From NCBI RefSeq assembly GCF_000392615.1, contig NZ_KB933398.1, positions 938,391 through 1,002,390 of the forward strand: 64,000 bases of DNA, given 5' to 3'. Both the position numbers and the translations under genes were made by a program. Shown here piece after piece: positions 8,801 to 19,800 of the stretch; the first letter of the stretch is position 1, and every line of letters begins with the position of its first letter. This DNA is from Lysinibacillus sphaericus OT4b.31 (GTDB taxonomy: Bacteria > Bacillota > Bacilli > Bacillales_A > Planococcaceae). Under the pieces are notes generated by a model that searched no databases, was not told where the DNA came from, and saw nothing but the letters and a program-made list of their open reading frames with translations.

Positions 8801-10142
8801 GTTTATAAAAAATCATGTACAACAGTTGGTTGCAGAATGTACAAAAGATGATGAAATAGGCGTTAAGCAGACAGGGATGGAAAATCAATTACAACAAACA
8901 CTCATTCATTTTGCAACAGAAGTGCTGAATGTAGAACATATTCAAGTAAGTAAAAATCTATACGATTATGGCGCAGATTCCTTAACATTATCGCAATTAG
9001 CAGGAAAAATAAAAAAAACCATTGAGAATGATAATCAATATCAAGATATAACTTTTGATTTCATTCTTCGACAACTATTAAATGAGCCCATTATTGAATC
9101 GATTGCACAGAAATTAAATCAAAGTGCAGCTAGAGAAACAAACGGTTCAGAGCAAATTGGCGAACTAAACTCTTCCCAATCGATAGGCTTATTAAAAGAA
9201 GAATCATTTTCGTATGGGGATCCTCTACGTATTGTCGTACATGCAGGATTAGGGACGATGAATGCCTTTCAATATTTGAATAAACATTTAGCGAAACAAG
9301 GTGTTGGTACAGTTGTCAGTATCTCCGTTCAAGACATTAATAAATATTTAGCTATTGATTCTTCCGTATTAATTGACTGTTTAGCGGATGATTACGTCTT
9401 GCAAATAATGGATAGGGAACCAAGTCAAGTTCAATTGATTGGTTATTGTATGGGTGGGCTTATAGCTCTTGAAATAGCCAGAAGATTAATGGAAAGAGGA
9501 GTTGAAATCATAGATTTTACATTAATTGATAGTGCTCCCGTCTTGTATGAAATTGAAGATTCCATTCCATTAGAATTAATTTTTATTACTAATTTCTATA
9601 TTACGGTTGAAGATGTATACGAAGGCGCTTCAAATAATGAATTAATGGATGCGATTATGTATGTTTTTTATCAAAACAATGAGAGTTTAAGTGCATCAAA
9701 TCTTGAGGAATTAAAAAATGAACCAAAATACGAAACAATCTATCGATTCTTAAAGAAACTATCGCAATTAAGTAGAAAGCAACGATTTAAAGATTATAAA
9801 GCAGTAATTGAACAAAAAACGGGTCAGATCATTGCGGATGAAATGTTGGAAGGATACTACAACATTTATTTGCAAAGTTTTAAAGGTTCAAATATACGTC
9901 CAATGGCTTACTTTGGTGATATTCGTTATTTAGTGGCAAAAGAAGATATGGACTTCATCTTTACCAATAAACAGGATACGTTGAAGTTTTGGAAAGAACT
10001 ATGTATTGGGGATTTTGAGGAAACATCAATCGAAGGAAATCATATAACCTGTATAGAAGATGACGAGAATGCATGCAAAGTTGCTGAAAAGCTACTAGAA
10101 CCAATTAATAAACTAATGGGGAGTATCAATCGCCATGAATAA
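5790..10142 (+). CDS. NRPS, docking-Cy-A(Cys)-PCP-TE (terminal module)
   Basis: About 1450 residues. The start is taken as TTG 5790, 6 nt after AAGGTGAGG. Order: TubC-like N-terminal docking domain (1-55); heterocyclisation domain (66-500) with DFLIVDWAS at 195-203, the DxxxxDxxS signature; adenylation domain (520-1000) with YIIFTSGSTG near 659; carrier protein with Ser1064 in GADSL; thioesterase with GYCMGG around Cys1220. Residues at the specificity positions read D-L-Y-N-L-S-L-I-W-K, the classic cysteine code. It should load cysteine, make a thiazoline and release the product, so it acts last although it is encoded first. Oddities are a cysteine nucleophile in the thioesterase and an A8 motif KLRGNLVNLGEIE lacking the usual R and E. 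Confidence 0.93.
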   Translation: MNKTLKHFKNEIYKLKAQGIELWTSDGKLNFKAGKHQISEEIMTFLKTYKDELMDVLEQEGQDNTFPLTPIQSAYLLGSMDSFEYGGVSSHIYMELEYLHLDKEKVEHVWMSLIDRHEMLRTTINHNGYQGELEQMPKLEIYYEDLTTNGVDDWNRLDAIRQQLGSKRYSPDCWPLFDIALSKRMHGTTMHISFDFLIVDWASIWILIKEFEVLYFNENATLPNNDFTFKEYVKLEEERSYQEKYKEDKAYWYHRVLDLPTSPTLPKLPLSQDEKSFERYFIQLEKNDWDKLKLAIANKGITATSVLFTLYSQCLAKWSVNKHFIINLILLNRLPVHPDVNHIVGDFTSINLTEADFRNAQAPFINNVNTIQQQMFRDLDHSSFSGVEVLREITRQKGQTHAFMPFVFTSAINLIDSHGLIGKMNEYGISQTPQVFIDCQVMDDDNGLRVNWDVRKGVFPANLIQDMFLSFETALKRLVHDDKAWESTALVTLPKQQIKQRESVNFTKNTNERKRLLHQGFFDQAWKQPNKIAMIEGNHHHSYQDLRVMVFKLGTLLQKHQVKEGDKVAIISDKPVYQVTSVLAILSLGAVYVPIDKAQPISRIKKIIDQSQVTAILIDERNSMYDCLDWRLIICSQLEEVKTTSAYDVYKGDPDTLAYIIFTSGSTGEPKGVAMSHAGAMNTIQDINRRFCMTSNDRVLALSKLHFDLSVYDIFGLLSVGGTIVYPEQEHLYDASYWLECIRTKNITLWNTVPALMKMLLSSVDEIEQINIKTMKTILLSGDWIPPKMVKHCSTVFPESSIVALGGATEAGIWSNYHLCCEEDFVRETIPYGYPLANQRFYVLDEKDEDCPNWVRGELYIGGESLALGYYNNPQLTKERFITNIKQERIYKTGDFVRYMDNGEIEFIGRLDNQVKLRGNLVNLGEIESLLNKYERIDTSCVVVLDDTHLYAVVKLVNHDSQSIIHSNDLIDYLANLLPQYMVPVKIFIVAELKLNANDKLDRQFIKNHVQQLVAECTKDDEIGVKQTGMENQLQQTLIHFATEVLNVEHIQVSKNLYDYGADSLTLSQLAGKIKKTIENDNQYQDITFDFILRQLLNEPIIESIAQKLNQSAARETNGSEQIGELNSSQSIGLLKEESFSYGDPLRIVVHAGLGTMNAFQYLNKHLAKQGVGTVVSISVQDINKYLAIDSSVLIDCLADDYVLQIMDREPSQVQLIGYCMGGLIALEIARRLMERGVEIIDFTLIDSAPVLYEIEDSIPLELIFITNFYITVEDVYEGASNNELMDAIMYVFYQNNESLSASNLEELKNEPKYETIYRFLKKLSQLSRKQRFKDYKAVIEQKTGQIIADEMLEGYYNIYLQSFKGSNIRPMAYFGDIRYLVAKEDMDFIFTNKQDTLKFWKELCIGDFEETSIEGNHITCIEDDENACKVAEKLLEPINKLMGSINRHE

Positions 10143-11217
10143 AAAATCGATAGGAATTGTTGGTGCAACAGGACAAGTAGGTATAGGAGTTGTCGAAACA
10201 CTATTAAAAAACAATCAATATCAATTATTACTAGGATGCAGAAAGATAGACAAGCTAATTGGGAAGTATGGTGAAGAATCGGAAACCATGCAATATAAAG
10301 TTGTCGATGTCTTTGATGAAGTTAACATTATTTCCTTTTGTGATAGCTGTGATGTAGTTATTAATGCCGTTGGTCCTTCTTCCATTGTCCTTGATCGAGT
10401 CGCCAAGGCTTGTATGTTTACGAACACACACTATATTGATGTATCTGGCGATAAAACGATGAAAGAGGCGATAGAAGAGGCTCTTGCGAAGCATGATAGT
10501 TCCATCTCTCTAGCAATTTCCGCTGGTGTCTACCCAGGTTTGACCGAAATGTTTCTATCTTTTTTGTTACAAAAAAACAAGGAATCCATTGATCATGTAA
10601 GCTGTTATTTTGCTGGTAAAGGTAATTTTTCTGAAGCAGGGGCATATGACATTGTATCTAGCTTGGAAAAGGATGAAGGACATGGGATGGCCTATTACTG
10701 TAACGGCGATATTAAGAAATTAACATCAGGAATAGGTAGCCAAATCATATTACCGTCACCGTTTAATCAAGTATACGCTTTACCAATTATCAGCAAAGAA
10801 TTTATGCGGTGTTTAGAAGTTTTTGATATTACAAATGCCTATTTTTATAATACATTCGCTACGCAGAAAATGTTAACTGATTTCATTATGATTAAGGCAA
10901 TGCAGCAATTCAAGACACATGAGGAAAAGAGAGCTTCTGCTAATCGTTTGATTGAAACCTATACTACTCAAGATGAAAGTCAAGGATTCATCATCTATGT
11001 AACATGGGGTGTAGACAGCAAGAAAAGAACGAGTTGGTTACAAAGTAACGCTAACTGGAATTATTGCTCTGGTGTCGTGGCTGCTTGCGTAGCCATGCAA
11101 ATGCTAGAAATGGACTTAACACAAGAAAAAGGATGCTACTTTGCTCAATCAATCGTGGATATGGAAGAATTATTTAATCAACTACTAAGAACAGGATATA
11201 TCTCCATTAGTGGATGA
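10135..11217 (+). CDS. Saccharopine dehydrogenase-like NAD(P)-dependent reductase
   Basis: A 360-residue protein. The N-terminal Rossmann fold has GIVGATGQVG (residues about 7-16) and the pattern CDVVINAVGPSS, as in saccharopine-dehydrogenase-family oxidoreductases. It starts at ATG 10135, overlapping the NRPS end by 8 bp, and is followed with overlap by the methyltransferase. In this setting it is a candidate second thiazoline (thiazolinyl imide) reductase beside the Irp3-like enzyme at 22980. In enantio-pyochelin loci a reductase unlike PchG (PchK) does this job, as far as I recall; homology to PchK was not tested. The family call is firm, the substrate is inferred. Confidence 0.8.
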   Translation: MNKKSIGIVGATGQVGIGVVETLLKNNQYQLLLGCRKIDKLIGKYGEESETMQYKVVDVFDEVNIISFCDSCDVVINAVGPSSIVLDRVAKACMFTNTHYIDVSGDKTMKEAIEEALAKHDSSISLAISAGVYPGLTEMFLSFLLQKNKESIDHVSCYFAGKGNFSEAGAYDIVSSLEKDEGHGMAYYCNGDIKKLTSGIGSQIILPSPFNQVYALPIISKEFMRCLEVFDITNAYFYNTFATQKMLTDFIMIKAMQQFKTHEEKRASANRLIETYTTQDESQGFIIYVTWGVDSKKRTSWLQSNANWNYCSGVVAACVAMQMLEMDLTQEKGCYFAQSIVDMEELFNQLLRTGYISISG

Positions 11218-11240
11218 TCTATCGGCAGGGGAGAATTCGT

Positions 11241-12296
11241 GTGGATGTAGAGAAAATAAAAATCATTAACATGATACAAGGTTATTCACAGTCGTATATC
11301 GTTTACAGCTCTGTGGAATTAGGAATATTCAATACATTATTCACACAAAGCATGACGAATCAGCAACTTGCAAAAGAACTACATCTCTCTGCTTCATTAT
11401 TAGAACGTTTTATGAAGGTTCTCATGGCAATGGATTTAGTTCATAAAGAGGATGATTGCTATCAATTAACTTCTTTAGGGAAGAAATTATCGGGTAATAG
11501 CGAAGAAACAATGGAGCCAATCATTTTGTTTAATGGAAGAATATGCATGAAGGCGTGGGGTTTTTTTCATGAGGGTCTGTCAATGAACAAATCGCCAATT
11601 GAACTAATGGAGGGAGAAGCTTTCTTTGACAGTAACGTAGACAGCGACCATAGGCTAACTACGTTTAATCAAATGATGCGTCAATCGAGTATGCACCTGA
11701 ATTTAGATATATTGTTCCAAACAAGAAATGTAGAGGAGATCAAGCAAATAGTGGATATAGGAGGTGGTGCGGGAGATGTTATTGTCCAACTTTTAACAGG
11801 TTTTCGTTTTGCTGAAGGAATCATCCTCGACAAGGACTATATAAGAGAAGAAGCTGAGCGAACAATTCGTACGCATGATTTAGAAAGTCGTTGTCGATTC
11901 GAGGAAGGAGACTTCTTTTTACCAATTGAACAAAAATCGGATGCTTATATATTATCTAGGATTCTTCATGACTGGGATGATGATCATGTACGGGCAATAT
12001 TAAGGAACATTGCGGAAGTTATGACGGATAAAAACGTATTGTTTATTATTGAAAAATTATTACCTGAAAAAGTGACCAAACAAACACTTCCCGCTTTTTT
12101 AGGCGATATGCATATTTGGGCATTATGTAATGGCAAGGAGAGGACTGAAAGAGAATTTGAAGAACTACTCCAGCAAGAAAATTTATATATTGCCAGGAAG
12201 CATTTACTAGATACAGATACTGTCATACTGGAGGTTAGAAAAAATGTACAGCATACAGACAGAAGATATGATTACGAAGTTTGTGGAGCACTATGA
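11241..12296 (+). CDS. SAM-dependent methyltransferase (O-methyltransferase family 2)
   Basis: About 351 residues. The N-terminal third is a winged-helix dimerisation domain (SYIVYSSVELGIFNTL). The C-terminal domain binds SAM (VDIGGGAGD, near residue 174) and has the ILHDWDDD motif that carries the catalytic histidine of Methyltransf_2 enzymes. The start is placed at GTG 11241, 7 nt after AGGGGAG; an in-frame ATG at 11214 overlaps the upstream stop but has no ribosome site. Its 3' end overlaps the next gene by 53 bp. It probably methylates the aryl hydroxyl, a nitrogen, or a carboxylate of the siderophore; which one cannot be told. Confidence 0.82.
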   Translation: MDVEKIKIINMIQGYSQSYIVYSSVELGIFNTLFTQSMTNQQLAKELHLSASLLERFMKVLMAMDLVHKEDDCYQLTSLGKKLSGNSEETMEPIILFNGRICMKAWGFFHEGLSMNKSPIELMEGEAFFDSNVDSDHRLTTFNQMMRQSSMHLNLDILFQTRNVEEIKQIVDIGGGAGDVIVQLLTGFRFAEGIILDKDYIREEAERTIRTHDLESRCRFEEGDFFLPIEQKSDAYILSRILHDWDDDHVRAILRNIAEVMTDKNVLFIIEKLLPEKVTKQTLPAFLGDMHIWALCNGKERTEREFEELLQQENLYIARKHLLDTDTVILEVRKNVQHTDRRYDYEVCGAL

Positions 12297-13863
12297 AAAT
12301 ACGGGCTATCTCGAACCATTTTCTTTAGCGGATGCATTAAAAAATTGGGCAGATGAGTACAAAGGCAAAGTAGCACTAGTAGATCAAAATGGATCATTAA
12401 CTTATGAGGCATTATATCGATCAGCCAACTTTTTGGCCCAAGGATTAAGCGTTAAGGGTATTCAAAAAGGAGACAATGTACTCGTTCAATTACCGAATAA
12501 TATGTATTTTGTGAAGGTATGTTTTGCTTTATTTATTATGGGCGCGAGGCCAATTTTACTATTGCCAACACATCGAGAAAAAGATATTAGCAATATAGCT
12601 AAATTAACAGAGCCAGTAGCAATGATCGTTCCATCATCATTTCATGGTTATGATTATACATTAATGGCTTTAAAAGTAGCCAAAGAACAGCAGAGTATTA
12701 AGCTAATTTTGACAGATGAACACAATGATAACTTTATTTCTTTACAGGATATTGAATCTGAGTCGTGCACTCACAATGATCGTTTCATGAAACATCAGTC
12801 CTCTTATAAGGATGTAGCTCTATTTTTACTTTCAGGCGGCACTACAGGTATACCGAAAGTAATTCCCAAACTTCACACTGCGTACTTGTACAATGCTAAA
12901 GCTGCAGCTGACCATTGCCATGTGACTGAAGATAGTACGTATCTTGCAGTGTTATCGATTGCTCATGATTATCCTCTTTGTTCTCCTGGAGTAATGGGGA
13001 CTTTAAGTAAAGGAGGGAAAGTTGTACTAAGTTCAACGAGTACATTTGATGAAGTACTTGAATGGATTGAAAAAGAGCGCGTCACTTTTACGTCTATCGT
13101 ACCTGTTATTGCAAATTTGTGGGTAGAGTCATTAGCTTTGGAAGAACAAGCAGATATATCTTCCATTGACTATATTTTATTAGGGGCAGCCAAGTTAGAG
13201 AGGCAATTAGCACATCAATTGATGACACAATTTCAGTGTCAGTTAATTCAAGGTTATGGGCTTGGAGAAGGCATAACGTGTTTTACTTCGCCAAATGATG
13301 ATATGGAGACGATTATCTCATGTCAAGGTCGGCCAATTTCACAGGGCGATCAATTCAAAATAGTTGATGAGGATGGCAATGAGGTACTTCCAGGTGAACC
13401 TGGTGAGCTTATCCAAAAAGGTCCTTATACGTTTCTAGGTTACTATAATTCACCTGACATCAATAGAAAGAGCTTTACAGAAGATGGCTTTTTCAAGACG
13501 GGAGATAAAGCACGCGTAACAAATGAAGGAAATATTCAAATACTTGGGCGAGTAAAGGAACAGATTAATCGGGCTGGAGAAAATATAATACCGAGTGAAG
13601 TTGAAACCTATATTCTTGAACATGATGAAATAAAGGATGTTTCTGTTGTCGGTGTTCCAGATGTAGAGCTAGGTGAACGAATATGTGCATTTGTTGTGAA
13701 AAAAGGTCATGAATTAGCCTTGACTGAACTATGTAAATTTTTGATAGAAATCGGTGTTGCACATTATAAACTCCCTAATCAGTTGGTTTATGTAGATGCC
13801 ATACCCTATATCAATGTAGGGAAGTCGAACAAGAAAAAATTAGTTGAAGACTATATAGAGTAG
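12244..13863 (+). CDS. Aryl acid-AMP ligase (DhbE/YbtE type)
   Basis: A 539-residue stand-alone adenylation enzyme. It has LLSGGTTGIPK (A3 core) near 197-207 and the C-terminal GRVKEQINRAGENI hinge, and aligns end to end with DhbE, EntE, YbtE and PchD. It should activate an aromatic acid and load it on the aryl carrier domain of the large NRPS that follows 11 bp later. The pocket reads HDYPLCS at 241-247. Ser247 equals DhbE Ser240 (the 2,3-dihydroxybenzoate type; salicylate enzymes have Cys there), while Asp242 replaces the usually invariant Asn235. The substrate is therefore an open question. GGAGG precedes ATG 12244. Confidence 0.9.
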   Translation: MYSIQTEDMITKFVEHYENTGYLEPFSLADALKNWADEYKGKVALVDQNGSLTYEALYRSANFLAQGLSVKGIQKGDNVLVQLPNNMYFVKVCFALFIMGARPILLLPTHREKDISNIAKLTEPVAMIVPSSFHGYDYTLMALKVAKEQQSIKLILTDEHNDNFISLQDIESESCTHNDRFMKHQSSYKDVALFLLSGGTTGIPKVIPKLHTAYLYNAKAAADHCHVTEDSTYLAVLSIAHDYPLCSPGVMGTLSKGGKVVLSSTSTFDEVLEWIEKERVTFTSIVPVIANLWVESLALEEQADISSIDYILLGAAKLERQLAHQLMTQFQCQLIQGYGLGEGITCFTSPNDDMETIISCQGRPISQGDQFKIVDEDGNEVLPGEPGELIQKGPYTFLGYYNSPDINRKSFTEDGFFKTGDKARVTNEGNIQILGRVKEQINRAGENIIPSEVETYILEHDEIKDVSVVGVPDVELGERICAFVVKKGHELALTELCKFLIEIGVAHYKLPNQLVYVDAIPYINVGKSNKKKLVEDYIE

Positions 13864-13874
13864 GAGGAAAGGAA

Positions 13875-16800
13875 ATGCATCAAGAAGATAGCTATCTACA
13901 ATGGCAAGCATTTGAAGAAGCGGTATGTAATATGTTGAATCATGGCGAAATAATGGCAGAAGATGAAAATTTGCTCAATATGGGATTATCGTCCATTCAG
14001 ATGATGAAGCTGATAAACATAAGTAAAAGACTAGGATCCCGCCTGACGTTTGAGGAAATAGTGAAAAATCCCTGTTTAAAAGATTGGAAACGATTATTTA
14101 TAGAGAAATCAATAGCGGCAGAAACTATACATCGTAAAGTTGAAATAGATAATGTGGACATGTATCAACCTTTCTCATTAACAGAAGTTCAGCATGCTTA
14201 TTGGGTAGGGCGTTATGATGGTCAGTACCTTGGTAATGTAGGCTGTCATGGGTACTTAGAGATTAATGTTCAACAGATAGATACAGCTAAACTAGATGCT
14301 TCTTGGAGGAAATTACAAGAGCATCATCCTATGCTAAGATCAATTTTCACAGTGGATGGGCAACAATGTATCTTGAAAAAATCGCAGGTAAGGCCGTTAA
14401 TTATTCACGATTACCAAATGGCGGACGAGCATCAGATTAAACACCATTTACAGGAGATGCGAAATCAAACATCCCATAGACTACTAAAGATTGAAGAAGG
14501 TCAAGTAGCAGAATTACAAATCACGTTATTACCTGAAAATAAAGGCCGATTGTTTTTCGATATCGATCTGTTAGTAGCAGATGTTCAAAGTTATCAAATT
14601 ATATTAAGAGATTTAGTGGCGTTATATAATAGAAATATGCAGCCTAATGCGCCTCTTGAATGGAATTTTGCTACATATTTGTCAGAAAAAAACGAAGAAA
14701 ATAAAGAAGAAATACAAAAGGCCAAGGCTTATTGGACAAAAAGGTTAGAGACATTACCGACCAAGCCATTATTACCTGTTTCAAATAAGTCAGAAATAAA
14801 TTCTAAATTTCATCGGCGTTCTTTCTTTTTAACTGCTGATTTATGGAAGAAATTACAGCGTATTTCTGCTAAATCTGGTGTAACACCGGCTATGGCCTTG
14901 TTAACTATTTATAGTTTAATTCTCAATAAGTGGAGTGAAAATAATCATTTTTTAATAAATATTCCGTTATTCAATCGACAACTATCTGATAAATATAATA
15001 TCGAAGAAGTAGTAGCTGACTTTACAACTTTGCTGTTATTAGAAGTCGATTTAAAGGAGCAAAGGTCATTTTTACAGGACGTTCAAACGATTCAAGCACA
15101 ATTTCATACAGATATGCAATATACCGCTTATTCGGGTGTTGATGTGCAAAGAGATTTTGTGCGGCAGCATGTTAGTGAACAACAAATTGCACCAGTCGTT
15201 TTTTCATGCAATATCGGTTCCCCTTTATTGAATGAAGAGTTTGTCGAAGTTTTTGGTGATATCCACTATATGATTTCACAAACGCCTCAAGTTTGGTTGG
15301 ATTTCCAAGTGTTTGAGCAAGGTGGTGGCTTACTATTAATTTGGGATAGTATAGATGACGTATTTAGACCTCATGTATTGGATGAGATGTTTACAAGCTT
15401 CAAACAGACGGTAGAACGCGTAGCCAATGCTGAGGATTGGTCAACACCTTTACTAATTCCAATATTAGAGCAACTAAACGTAAGAAAAAATGTGTTAACG
15501 GAAATGGAAATTGAACCGACTTGTCTGCATGCCCCATTTTTTGAACAAGCGCAGCGATTTCCTGATGTAATAGCATTAATTTCTCCTTCTACTAACAGGT
15601 CATTAACCTATGGTGCTTTAAAAGAAAAGGCACTCATTATCGCAAATTATTTAAAAAATAACGGTATTAAAAAAGGAGATACGGTTGGGATAGTAATGGA
15701 ACGAGGCATCAATCAAATAGCTACTATCTTAGGCATTTTAGCAGCTGGGGCGGTATATGTTCCAATTGGTCTAAAGCAGCCGTTGTCTCGTAGAAACAAA
15801 ATTTATCAAGCCGCGGATATACGTGTTGTTGTAACGGATCAACCTCAATTGGACGATAACGGTAGCATTTCGGTTTTATCTTTTGCAGATGCAGAAAAAG
15901 GTTGTCAAAGCGCTGAAATCATCTACGATGCATCATCCACCGCATACATCATTTTTACTTCAGGCTCAACTGGTGTGCCAAAAGGTGTAGAAATGACCCA
16001 TGAAGCTGCATGGAATACAATTCATGCTGTAAATCAATTACAACAAATTGATTCTTCAGATAGCGTGTTAGCCGTTTCGGCGACTGAATTTGATTTATCT
16101 GTATATGATATGTTTGGATTACTTGCTGTCGGCGGTAAAGTCATTTTACTTAGTGAAGATGAGGTTCGGAGTGCAGATAAGTGGGGTGCCTACATTGAAA
16201 AATTTAATATAACATTGTGGAATTCTGTGCCGATTTTGTTTGAAATGTTATGCACAGAATTGGAAAATAAAGAGAAAATTATTTCATCAATTAGACTCGT
16301 TTACCTATCAGGTGATTGGATTAAACCGGATTTAGTAAAGCACATGCACGTGAAAATGCCGAATGTCACACTGATAGCGATGGGTGGAGCTACTGAAGGG
16401 GGGATATGGTCCAATTACTATAGAGTAACAACTGATGAATCGTGTGAGCTTTCTAGTATTCCGTATGGATATCCATTACCGAACCAGCAATATCGAGTTG
16501 TCAACGAAAGAGGCGAAGATTGCCCAAATCAAGTAGCAGGTGAATTATGGATTGCTGGCAAAAGTATTGCAACAGGCTATAAAGGGAATGAGCAGCAAAC
16601 AAACAAGCATTTTATAAATATCGATGGCGAAAGATGGTATCGCACTGGAGACTATGGCAAGTACTTAGACAACGGTATTTTAGCGTTTTTAGGTCGTCAA
16701 GATGAACAAATCAAAGTGAATGGACATCGTATTGAATTAGGTGAGATAGAAAGAAGCTTGAAAAGTAACAAAAGTATTAAAGATGCAGTTGTCTTGGCAG

Positions 16801-19800
16801 CTAGACAAAATAATGGTAACAGCCTTCATGCTTTTATCACTGCTGAAGGTTATGGTGATATTTTTGATATCCATTCAACTTCATCAGATGTTCCAAAGCT
16901 TGTACGAAAGGCGTTAGAATCTGTCTCCGAAAGATTTAGTGCCAATGACATTCATCAGACGGAAGCAATGCAATCATTTAGTAAAGAGATGGATCAGCTA
17001 ACCTGTTATGGGATCACGTTCATCTTACAACAAACAGGGTTTCCTATGAAAAAAGGCGATACTTATTATTTAAAACAAATAGTAGCACAACAAAATATCG
17101 ATACTAAATATGAAGAGCTTATCAATCAATGGTTTAGGTTTCTACATAAATTCCATTTAGTATCTACAACTGACAATCTATTATATGAAAATATATGTGA
17201 TTTATCTGATTGCATGATGCCATCTGTCATCAATTACCCAAATATTAAGAAATTCAGCACGTCTTTTATTGAGAGTGGTCAAGCCATTGTTCAAGGACAA
17301 TTGGCACCAACAGCATTATTATTTTCAGAAGATACATTAACACCAATGGAAGTAATCTGTGAAGAACCAGGTGCTATGGAAAGTACTCAAGAAATAGCAA
17401 CATTAATAAACATGATTAGCCTGGCTAAAACGAATTGGAAACGACCGTTGCGAATTTTGGAGTTAGGGGCAAGGAGTAGTGCATTTACAGAAGCAATAAT
17501 CAATCAATTGGCAGAGGTTGATTATCACTATACCATTACGGATGCTTCTATTTACTTTAAAAACAAATTTGAAAAAATTATTTCTGACAATATTAAATTT
17601 ACTATTTTAGATGTCGACGTGGACCCCATTTTACAAGGGTATCAACGCCAAAAATATGACATCATTATTGCCAACAATGCATTACACAGTATGAAGAATT
17701 TGCCACAGGCAATGCGGTTTATTGAACAGCTATTAGATGTGGATGGTTTGATCATTTCTGCAGAAAACACGTTGAATAATAGTTTGCAACTTATTACGAC
17801 AGGATTTGAAGAACGCGGTTTTACTCAATTTGAAGATGTAAGAAAAGATGTTTGCCAACCGTTATTATGTGATGAACAATGGATAAAAGTTTTTAGCGAA
17901 GCGGGCTATTCGAACGTAAAAGTCATTAATCATCCGCAACTTTATGCGCATCATATTTTCATAGCGCAATCATCGCCTGTGAAGATTCAATTAAATCAAA
18001 GGAAGCTAGAGGACTACTTAAGCGAGCATATACCAGACTATATGATACCCAAAAATGTAACAATGGTGCAGAAAATGCCCGTTACAAATAATGGTAAAAT
18101 GAATCGCAAACTGTTAAAAATAAGCGTCGATCTAGGTGTGAATGAGCAGGCCGAGCCTACACGTCCAATGAATGATGTAGAGAAAGGAATAGCTAACATT
18201 TGGAAAGTGGTATTAGATAAGCATCAGATTTCATTAGAAGATAATTTCTATCAACTGGGCGGTGATTCATTAATTGCCACACAACTTAATAGTCAATTAC
18301 AGAAAAAACTAAATTTGCCCACTTCATTGGAATCCATTTTTAAATATCCTAAGTTTAGTGATTTCGTAAATTATATATCGAAGCTGAAAATTGTAGAAAA
18401 AGAAGAAAGTAAGCTAACGCATTTACCTAGCATCCAAAGCAATACCAGCCATCTTTATGAGCCGTTTCCATTAACGGACATCCAGCAGTCCTATTGGTTA
18501 GGAAGAAGTGGTGTATATGACTTAAGTGATGTGTCAGCTCATTGTTATTTTGAACTTGAGTGTGACGAACTAGACATGGAGGCAGTTAATGCTGCATGGA
18601 ATCAATTAATTCGTCGTCATGACGTTATGCGAGTGGTTGTTCTAGATAATGGACTTTCTCAGCAAATACTAAAGGAAGTACCTGATTATCAAATTAGGAT
18701 AAATGATTACAGATATCAAGATAAAGTAGCTTTTGAAAAAGGTGTACTATCTACAAGAAATAACATGTCACATCGTCAATTCAATGTTAGCAAATGGCCT
18801 TTGTTTGAAATTGAAGGTAGCTTGAGTCAAGACCAGAAGACACGATTGCACGTTAGCTTCGATAATACAGTTTTTGATGGAAATAGCATTTTTCTATTGT
18901 TTGATGAGTGGTACCGATTATACAATACACCGATGTTGAAACTACCGAAAATTAACATCAGCTTTAGAGACTATGCGATTGCACTCGCTGATTTGAAAAA
19001 GTCCCTTCAGTATGAAAAGGACATGAACTATTGGGCAACACGTATTCTAAAGTTACCGTCTGCACCTGAGTTACCATTAGAAAAACAACCGAATGAAATC
19101 GTAGAACAAAAGTTCACTAGATATCAAGCTGTTTTAACGAAAGATAAATGGAAAGTTATAAAGCAAATGGCACATCAACTTAACTTGACACCATCAAGCG
19201 TCATTATGACAGCCTATGCAGAAGTTTTAGGACGATATAGTAGACATCAGCATTTTACCCTAAACTTAACCCATTTTAATCGACTACCTTTACATGAAGA
19301 CGTAGATAAATTAGTCGGTGACTTTACATCGTTGGTATTGATTGAAATGGATCATCGACATGACAGCAACTTTATTATGCGTTGTCGGGATACACAAAAA
19401 CAATTATTACAAGACCTAGAACACACACTTGTTAGCGGTGTAGAAGTAGAAAGAATGATGAGGAAAGAAAGAAATCATGTTAATGACACGATCATGCCAA
19501 TTGTCTTTACAAGTGGCATCGGTGTAAACAAAGATCATTTAGAAGATATTCGTTATTTAGGAAAAATTGCTTATGGAGCTTCTCAAACACCTCAGGTTTG
19601 GTTAGATCATCAAGTTTTCGAACAAGATGGTGAGCTCATACTTTCATGGGACGGTATTGAAGAATTATTCCCTAAAGGTATGCTTAACGAAATGTTTGAT
19701 GTTTATATTCAGCTATTAGATAAGCTAAGCCAGGGCATTAGTGCGTGGCAACAATTATCTTCATTAATCGTATTGCCGGACGCAAAACAAAGAGCGGCGA

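Noticed and set aside
10221-10645. Several overlapping antisense readings inside the saccharopine-dehydrogenase-like gene
   Set aside because: They lie wholly inside a well-supported gene, lack ribosome sites and show no family pattern.
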